A stretch of DNA of 64,000 nt, from positions 2,852,001 to 2,916,000 of the forward strand of contig NZ_CP045725.1 of NCBI RefSeq assembly GCF_009646095.1, read 5' to 3'. Shown here piece by piece: positions 56,702-64,000 of the stretch. This DNA comes from Raineyella fluvialis (GTDB taxonomy: Bacteria; Actinomycetota; Actinomycetes; Propionibacteriales; Propionibacteriaceae). How positions within the stretch are numbered: position 1 is the first letter of the stretch; each line of letters starts with the position of its first letter. Below the pieces are notes generated by a model, which was given only the letters and a program-made list of their open reading frames with translations, did not search any database and was not told the origin of the DNA. The position numbers were made by a program, and so were the translations under genes.

Positions 56702-57763
56702 TCAGCGTCGGCCGGTGAGCCGATGCCGACGTCCCTCGAGGACGAGGCTCCGCCGCCTCGCCGAGAACGCGGATGAACGGCGGGTGTCCAGCGGCGGGGT
56801 GAGTTGGTCGTCCTCCGCCGGCAGGCCCGCCGCGAGTCGCCGTGCCCGAGCCAGTTCGGCGTTGAGGACCCCCCCGATGACCAGGGCGAGGTTGCACACC
56901 CACAGCCACATCAGCGTCACGATGATCCCGGACAGGGTGCCGTAGTTGAGGTCGAGCCGGACGTAGGCCCGTGCGGCGTAGATCGTGAGCAGCCATGAGG
57001 CGGCGGCGCCGAGGCCGACGGCCAGGACGGCGCCGGGAACGATCCAGCGAGTGCTCTCGTGGCGGACGTTCGGCGCCGTCCGATAGACGATCGTCGCCGC
57101 GAACAGGGACACGAGCACCAGTGCCGGCCACCGTAGGGCGTTCCAGACGTGCAGCAGCATGTCCGGGATACCCAGCAGGCCTCCGACGACCCCGACCGCG
57201 CTGGGCCCGGCGATCAGCAGCACGGCCATCAGGGCCGCGGCCATCGCGAGGGCCAGGGTGGTGAGGTACTGGATCGGCGGCAGGATCAGCAGCGGCCGGC
57301 CCTCCATCACCTCGTAGACGCGGTTGAGCATCCGGGCCAGTGCTCCCAGATACAGGCTCGCCGTCGTCACCGTGAAGAGCACGAAGATCACCAGGGTCAG
57401 CGGGGGCAGTCCGGAGTGCGCGAACCCGCGCAGGGGTGCGTCGAGGGCCACCGCGACCCCGCCCGGGGCGACGGCCGAGAGCACGTAGAGGATGAGGTCG
57501 ACCGTGCGCTCGTCCATGCCGACGAAACTGACGAGGTCGACCACGACCATGAACGCCGGGACGACGGCGAGCACGGCATAGAAGGTGAGGGCGGCGGCGA
57601 GGTCGACGCACTGCAGCCGGAGGACGCTGTCGACGGCCCTGCGGACGGCGTACCACCACAGTCGGGCGTGGAGGTCGCCCCAGGTTCGGGGGAGCGGGTC
57701 ATGGGACGGCAGGCCACGGCGGCGACCGGGCCCGACAGGCCCCGCGCCGGGCATGTGCACCAT
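56702..57763 (-). CDS. YihY/BrkB-family integral membrane protein
   Basis: 353 residues with six helices. Family motifs: DLAAALTFYAVLAVVPAFMV, YLGALARMLNRVYEVMEGRP, LVLVSLFAATIVYRTAPNVR, LDLNYGTLSGIIVTLMWLW and LVIGGVLNAELARAR. Sometimes called ribonuclease BN, but the family is a membrane protein of unknown transport function. The start MVHMPGAG at 57763 is chosen for the AGGA upstream; the frame is open further 5'. The tail is basic and Ser-rich. Convergent with the PH-domain gene. Confidence 0.9.
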   Translation of the reverse strand: MVHMPGAGPVGPGRRRGLPSHDPLPRTWGDLHARLWWYAVRRAVDSVLRLQCVDLAAALTFYAVLAVVPAFMVVVDLVSFVGMDERTVDLILYVLSAVAPGGVAVALDAPLRGFAHSGLPPLTLVIFVLFTVTTASLYLGALARMLNRVYEVMEGRPLLILPPIQYLTTLALAMAAALMAVLLIAGPSAVGVVGGLLGIPDMLLHVWNALRWPALVLVSLFAATIVYRTAPNVRHESTRWIVPGAVLAVGLGAAASWLLTIYAARAYVRLDLNYGTLSGIIVTLMWLWVCNLALVIGGVLNAELARARRLAAGLPAEDDQLTPPLDTRRSSAFSARRRSLVLEGRRHRLTGRR

Positions 57764-57896
57764 GCGTCCGTTCCTACCATGAACGGGGCTGCAGGGACGA
57801 ACGCGACCCGGACGGAGGCGACTCACCGGGAGTACACCCCGGTGGGAAGACGCCGGTGGCCGACCCCTCGGGGTCGGCCACCGGACGGCTGGCTGA

Positions 57897-59534
57897 TCAG
57901 GCCGACAGCACCGCGGAGACGAGTGCCTGGGCCTCCTGCTGGACCTGGCGCAGGTGCTCCTCGCTGATCATGGACTCGGCGTAGATCTTGTACTTGTCCT
58001 CGGTGCCGGAGGGACGGGCGGCGAACCACGCGTGCGCCGTGGTCACCTTGAGGCCCCCGATGGCTGCCCCGTTGCCGGGTGCCTCGGTGAGGATGGCCGT
58101 GATCGGCTCCCCGGCAAGGGTGTCCGCCGTGACGTCGGCCGGGCTGAGGGCCTTGAGCCGGGCCTTCTGCTCGCGGGTGGCGTCGGCGTCCGTACGAGCG
58201 TAGAAGGGCTGCCCGTGCCGCGCCACCAGGTCCGCGTACAGCTCGGAGGGGGTCCGGCCGGTGACGGCGAGGATCTCGCTGGCGAGCAGGTCGAGCAGGA
58301 TGCCGTCCTTGTCGGTGGTCCAGGTGCTGCCGTCCAGGGTCAGGAAGGAGGCGCCCGCGGATTCCTCGCCGCCGAAGCCCACCGAGCCGTCGCCCAGGCC
58401 GGGGACGAACCACTTGAACCCGACGGGCACCTCCACCAGCGTGCGCCCGATGTCCTCCGCCACCCGGTCGATCATCGACGAGGACACCAGCGTCTTGCCG
58501 ATCCCGCAGTCAGCCGGCCACTGGGGGCGATGCGTGTAGAGGTACTGGATGGCCACGGAGAGGTACGCGTTGGGGTTCATCAGGCCGGCGTCGGGGGTGA
58601 CGATGCCGTGCCGGTCGGCATCCGCGTCGTTGCCGGTGGACAGGTCGTACCGGTCCCGGTTGCCGATCAGGGACGCCATCGCGTTGGGCGAGGAGCAGTC
58701 CATCCGGATCTTGCCGTCGGTGTCCAGTGTCATGAACCGCCAGGTGGGGTCGACCCGGGGGTTGACGACGGTCAGGTCGAGACCGAGGTTCTCGGCGATG
58801 TACTCCCAGTACTGCACCGAGGCGCCGCCCATCGGGTCGGCACCGATGCGGACGCCGGCCTTGCGGATGGCGTCCAGATCGATGATGTTGGCCAGGTCCT
58901 GGCAGTACGGCGTGCGGTAGTCGAAACGGGTCACCTGAGGCGCGGCCTGTTCGTACGGCATCCGCTTGATCGGTGCCGGGTCGGCGATCAGGGCGTTCGC
59001 CCGGGCCGCGATGACGGAGGTCGCATCGGTGTCGGCCGGACCGCCGTGCGGCGGGTTGTACTTGAAACCGCCGTCACGCGGCGGGTTGTGCGACGGGGTG
59101 ACGACGATGCCGTCCGCAAGCGGTGCGGACTGCGCCTTGTCCCGATTGTGGACCACGATCGCGCGCGACAGGGCCGGCGTCGGGGTGTACTCGTCCTCGC
59201 GCTCGGCGCGAACGTCGACCCCGTTGGCCACCAGGACCTCGATCGCCGTGCGCCAGGCGGGCAGCGAGAGGGCGTGGGTGTCCTTGCCGAGGTAGAGCGG
59301 TCCGGTGAACCCCTGGTCGGTGCGGTACTCGACGATCGCCTGGGTGATGGCGGCGATGTGGGCGTCGTTGAACGCCCCGTCGAGGCTCGATCCGCGGTGA
59401 CCTGAGGTCCCGAAGACGACCTGCTGATCGGGATTCTCCGGGTCGGGAACGATGGTGTCGTAGGCGGAGAGGACGTCGTCGACATTGATGAGGTCTTCCG
59501 GCAGAGCCGGCTGACCAGCGCGTTCGTGAGCCAT
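57897..59534 (-). CDS. pgm: Phosphoglucomutase (alpha-D-glucose phosphate-specific)
   Basis: 545 residues. It interconverts glucose 1- and 6-phosphate, feeding glycogen, trehalose and nucleotide sugars. Catalytic phosphoserine in [13 protein letters not shown], metal loop [12 protein letters not shown], sugar loop [11 protein letters not shown] and phosphate loop [17 protein letters not shown]-terminus [16 protein letters not shown]. Upstream of the alpha-glucan genes glgB and maltokinase, divergent from the thioredoxin-TPR gene between. Confidence 0.97.
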   Translation of the reverse strand: MAHERAGQPALPEDLINVDDVLSAYDTIVPDPENPDQQVVFGTSGHRGSSLDGAFNDAHIAAITQAIVEYRTDQGFTGPLYLGKDTHALSLPAWRTAIEVLVANGVDVRAEREDEYTPTPALSRAIVVHNRDKAQSAPLADGIVVTPSHNPPRDGGFKYNPPHGGPADTDATSVIAARANALIADPAPIKRMPYEQAAPQVTRFDYRTPYCQDLANIIDLDAIRKAGVRIGADPMGGASVQYWEYIAENLGLDLTVVNPRVDPTWRFMTLDTDGKIRMDCSSPNAMASLIGNRDRYDLSTGNDADADRHGIVTPDAGLMNPNAYLSVAIQYLYTHRPQWPADCGIGKTLVSSSMIDRVAEDIGRTLVEVPVGFKWFVPGLGDGSVGFGGEESAGASFLTLDGSTWTTDKDGILLDLLASEILAVTGRTPSELYADLVARHGQPFYARTDADATREQKARLKALSPADVTADTLAGEPITAILTEAPGNGAAIGGLKVTTAHAWFAARPSGTEDKYKIYAESMISEEHLRQVQQEAQALVSAVLSA

Positions 59535-59666
59535 GGGTTCATCATGCCCCTAGTAGGCTTAGGCCGGCAGGCGACCCGGCGTATCGCGGGACGCCGGTGA
59601 CTCGAGGGCGCGACGCCCGAGGACACGGCCAATCATGCGGCGGATGACGAGGAGAACCACGAAGCG

Positions 59667-60575
59667 ATGACGAATCCCACCTTCAACCGACCTGGTGCCG
59701 TCGACCTGTCCGCGCTGCCGCCGCAGACCCCCGCCCCAGGGGGCCGCCGTGGGACCCGGAACACGTGGGTGGTGGAGGTCGACGAAACCACGCTGGAAGC
59801 CACCATCCGCCGCTCCCTGCAGTACCCGGTCGTCCTTGAACTCACATCCGCCCGGGCCCAGGGTGCGGACCAGTTGTCCGCGGACCTGGCCGGACTCGCC
59901 AACGCCGCCGAGGGCCGGTGGCTGCTGGCGCGGGTCGACTGCGACGCACATCCGCAGATCGCGGCCGCCCTCCAGATCCAGGCCGTCCCGACCGTGATGG
60001 GCCTGCTCTCCGGTCAGGCGGTGCCGCTCTTCCAAGGGGTGCTGCCGCACGACGATGTCGCCTCGGTGATCGACCAGCTGCTGCAGGCCGCCCTGGCGAA
60101 CGGGGTCGCCGGCCGGGCAGAGCCGATCGTGGTGGCCGAGGACGCCGCGGAGGTGCCGGCCCGCGACGCCCGCTACAGCGAGGCCGACGAGGCGATGGGT
60201 CGCGGTGACTTCGCCGCGGCCGAAGAGGCCTTCGACGCGTTGCTGCGGGCCAACCCCGCCGACTCCGAGGCCCGGATCGGCAAGGCGCAGGCCGGGCTGT
60301 GGGCCCGCGCCGAGCAGGTCGACCCGGAAGCCGTCACCGCGCAGCTGGCCGCTGCGCCCCGCGATCCCGAGACGGTGCTGGCCGCCGCGGACCTGGCGAT
60401 GGTGCAGGGCCGGGCCGCCGAAGCCTTCGACCTCATCATCCGGCTGATCAGGACCACCTACGGCGACGACCGCGAGCCGTTGCGCCGTCGGCTGCTGGAC
60501 CTGTTCGAGACGGTGGACCCCGCCGATCCGACCGTGACCAAGGCCCGCCGGGACCTGGCCAACGCGTTGTTCTGA
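59667..60575 (+). CDS. Thioredoxin-fold/TPR protein without CxxC (CnoX/YbbN-like)
   Basis: 302 residues. Residues 33-145 follow a thioredoxin fold: VVEVDETTLEATIRRSLQYP, LLARVDCDAHPQIAAALQIQ, AVPTVMGLLSGQAVPLFQGV (cis-Pro). The CxxC position reads SARAQ, so it has no redox site. Residues 170-300 are helical TPR-like repeats (YSEADEAMGRGDFAAAEEAF). This is the YbbN/CnoX domain order, a chaperone-like holdase family. Same place as the thioredoxin gene Rv1324 near glgB. Convergent with glgB over a terminator. Confidence 0.9.
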   Translation: MTNPTFNRPGAVDLSALPPQTPAPGGRRGTRNTWVVEVDETTLEATIRRSLQYPVVLELTSARAQGADQLSADLAGLANAAEGRWLLARVDCDAHPQIAAALQIQAVPTVMGLLSGQAVPLFQGVLPHDDVASVIDQLLQAALANGVAGRAEPIVVAEDAAEVPARDARYSEADEAMGRGDFAAAEEAFDALLRANPADSEARIGKAQAGLWARAEQVDPEAVTAQLAAAPRDPETVLAAADLAMVQGRAAEAFDLIIRLIRTTYGDDREPLRRRLLDLFETVDPADPTVTKARRDLANALF

Positions 60576-60593
60576 GCCGGCCCGGCCCATGAC

Positions 60594-60629
60594 GGAGGCC
60601 GCCCGTCCCTGAGGGGATGGGCGGCCTTC
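60594..60629. terminator. Bidirectional terminator between thioredoxin-TPR gene and glgB
   Basis: A 16-bp stem with two G-T pairs (GGAGGCCGCCCGTCCC / GGGATGGGCGGCCTTC) and a 4-base loop TGAG. Confidence 0.78.
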
Positions 60630-60670
60630 GTGGCTTTCGTCTGGCGGGGTTTCGTCAGGCGCGGGTTTCG

Positions 60671-62578
<1,908 letters not shown>

Positions 62579-62581
62579 GTC

Positions 62582-63988
62582 CTACTTCTCCTCAGGGATC
62601 GGTGACTGCCCGTCGCTGGTGTCCGGCGACGGTGAGGCGATGACAGCGACCGCTCCGAGTGGGATACCCACCCAGTCGGGACGGTTGCGGACCTCATAGA
62701 CGACTTCATAGACGGCTTTGTCCGCTTCGTACGCGCGTAAGACTGCCAGATCCGAGGCCGTCGGGGGGAATGCCCCGTAGCCGGACAGGAAACCGGTACG
62801 GCATCGTTGCCGCCACTGGGCGGTGGCGCGTGGCGTCGCGCTGCTGGTGGGCGAGGAAGCCGCCGCGTAGTCGAAGGAGCGCAGCATGCCCGCGACGTCG
62901 CGCCACGGGGAGTCGGGCGCCCACCGCTCGGCGAGGGACTTCAGCGGCTCGCCCTCGAAGTCGATCACCCGCCAGCCGTCGGACGTGGCCAGCACCTGCC
63001 CGAGATGGAAGTCGCCGTGGACGTGTTGCACCGACACCGGGTGACCCTCGAGCGCGGTGAACACCCCCCGCAGCGCGTCGGCGTACGGGACGAGGGCGGG
63101 GGCGGCGGCACAGGCCGCGTCGAGCCGCTCCATCATCACCTCGGCGAGGGGACCTCCGTCGAGGACGTCGCGGGGGAACCGTCTCGCCAGGCCTTCGTGG
63201 ACCGACCGCAACGTACGCCCGAGCGCTTCGGCCTCGGCGGAGAAGTCCTGTCCCGCCGCACAGGCCTCGAGGGCCAGGCCCCAGCCGTCGCGGGCGTCGC
63301 GGAAACATTCGGTCAGCATGGCGAGGTCGGCCCCGAGCACGTCCTCACCGTCGCTCCACCGTGCCTCGGTCCAGCCGTAGAGGGTTGCGATACCGCCGAT
63401 CCCTTCGTGACCCAGAGCCTCGTGCACGGCGATGTCGAGGTTGCGACCGATCTCGAGTCGACGGAAGACCTTGAGGATCAGCGCCTGCCCGTAGAAGACC
63501 GAGGTGTTGGACTGCTCCCCGGAGAAGGGCCGGGGGGTGAGATCGGCGTCGGGCAGCGGAACCACCAGATGGTGGTGGACAGCGCCCTCGGCGGACGGAT
63601 GCGGGTCCTGTCGATCCGCGAGCGCTGCCAGCACGGCGGTCATCGCCTCGGGATCACGGGTGGCGTCCGCGACGTCGGCAAGGTCCCGCGTCCCGGTCAC
63701 CGCGGCGTCCTGGACGGAACCGTACGAGCCCGCGGGGGGCGCCTCGCCTGGCCGGCGCACCGCCAGCAGGAACTGGTAGGTGTCCGTCGCCCGGGGCACC
63801 ACGTCGTCGTGGGCGACGACGACCAGCACCGGACGAATGCCGACAAGGCCACCGGTGCCCGGTTCGTCCGGATGGGTGAACCACGGCAGGGGGATGACCC
63901 GCACCACCTGTAACGGTCGGCCCTTCCCGGCGAACCACCGCGCGGTGGCGAAGACCCGGGTGGCGAGCTCAGCGAACGCTTCGGCCAC
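62582..63988 (-). CDS. mak: Maltokinase (Pep2/Mak)
   Basis: 468 residues. It phosphorylates maltose to maltose 1-phosphate, the donor for GlgE. The N-terminal cap RVFATARWFAGKGRPLQVVR is typical; the kinase core has PFSGEQSNTSVFYGQALILK, VHGDFHLGQVLATSDGWRVI (catalytic Asp) and DFEGEPLKSLAERWAPDSPW (metal Asp). GTG 63988 is preceded by AGGAGG at 63995-64000, the last bases of the window. treS and glgE, expected partners, would lie beyond the end. Confidence 0.95.
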   Translation of the reverse strand: MAEAFAELATRVFATARWFAGKGRPLQVVRVIPLPWFTHPDEPGTGGLVGIRPVLVVVAHDDVVPRATDTYQFLLAVRRPGEAPPAGSYGSVQDAAVTGTRDLADVADATRDPEAMTAVLAALADRQDPHPSAEGAVHHHLVVPLPDADLTPRPFSGEQSNTSVFYGQALILKVFRRLEIGRNLDIAVHEALGHEGIGGIATLYGWTEARWSDGEDVLGADLAMLTECFRDARDGWGLALEACAAGQDFSAEAEALGRTLRSVHEGLARRFPRDVLDGGPLAEVMMERLDAACAAAPALVPYADALRGVFTALEGHPVSVQHVHGDFHLGQVLATSDGWRVIDFEGEPLKSLAERWAPDSPWRDVAGMLRSFDYAAASSPTSSATPRATAQWRQRCRTGFLSGYGAFPPTASDLAVLRAYEADKAVYEVVYEVRNRPDWVGIPLGAVAVIASPSPDTSDGQSPIPEEK

Positions 63989-64000
63989 GTCCTACCTCCT

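Overview
The window is a contiguous piece of a high-GC actinobacterial chromosome, nearly all of it core housekeeping genes. Gene order resembles Mycobacterium and Streptomyces (aroA/rsgA, sigH-rshA, pdtaS, whiB1; lysA-hom-thrB-rho-rpmE-prfA-prmC-sua5-wecA-atp; nucS-scy-epimerase-meaB; pgm-thioredoxin-glgB-maltokinase). A PPA1309-type protein next to UPF0182, and methylmalonyl-CoA epimerase with MeaB, point towards a propionate-metabolising actinobacterium, probably Propionibacteriaceae or a relative. That placement is inference from gene content; no 16S gene is present. No prophage, insertion sequence, CRISPR array or plasmid-type gene was seen.

Layout. 1-6.3 kb: end of a PPA1309-like gene, UPF0182 membrane protein, a pair of M16 peptidases, initiator tRNA. 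6.3-12.5 kb: P1-family peptidase and a five-gene oligopeptide ABC transporter operon. 12.5-19.6 kb: serA, hisN, rsgA, aroA, DoxX, YedK-type DNA-crosslink protein, and the sigR-rsrA thiol-stress switch. 19.6-29.5 kb: the 24-residue ribosomal protein bL37, PdtaS histidine kinase, WhiB1, the multifunctional 2-oxoglutarate dehydrogenase Kgd with a DUF6104 partner, two tandem GT87-like membrane glycosyltransferases, tRNA-Arg(CCG). 29.6-40.1 kb: lysA, hom, thrB, rho, rpmE, prfA, prmC, sua5 and a WecA-like transferase. 40.2-48.2 kb: the complete F1Fo ATP synthase operon with two accessory membrane proteins. 48.3-57.8 kb: DUF2550, PduO-type cobalamin adenosyltransferase, lipoprotein cyclophilin, hydrolase, NucS mismatch endonuclease, a Scy-like coiled-coil protein, methylmalonyl-CoA epimerase, MeaB, small membrane proteins, YihY. 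57.9-64 kb: phosphoglucomutase, a cysteine-less thioredoxin-TPR protein, glycogen branching enzyme and maltokinase (GlgE-pathway genes).

Two features cut across the window. First, at least twelve reading frames are broken or falsely joined by what looks like one missing base in a G or C run; the hits include prfA, aroA, kgd, hom and hisN. This is best read as homopolymer undercalling in the assembly, and affected genes are annotated across the break. Second, many genes start at, or within a base or two of, the predicted transcription start: a TANNNT -10 box followed 6-8 nt later by ATG/GTG. This implies abundant leaderless transcripts.

The most interesting regulatory signals are a textbook SigR-type promoter (GGAAT-N18-GTT) ten bases before an alternative GTG start of sigR, predicting a stress-induced N-terminally extended isoform; a CRP-type operator between whiB1 and a divergent membrane gene; and a long structured leader in front of rho.
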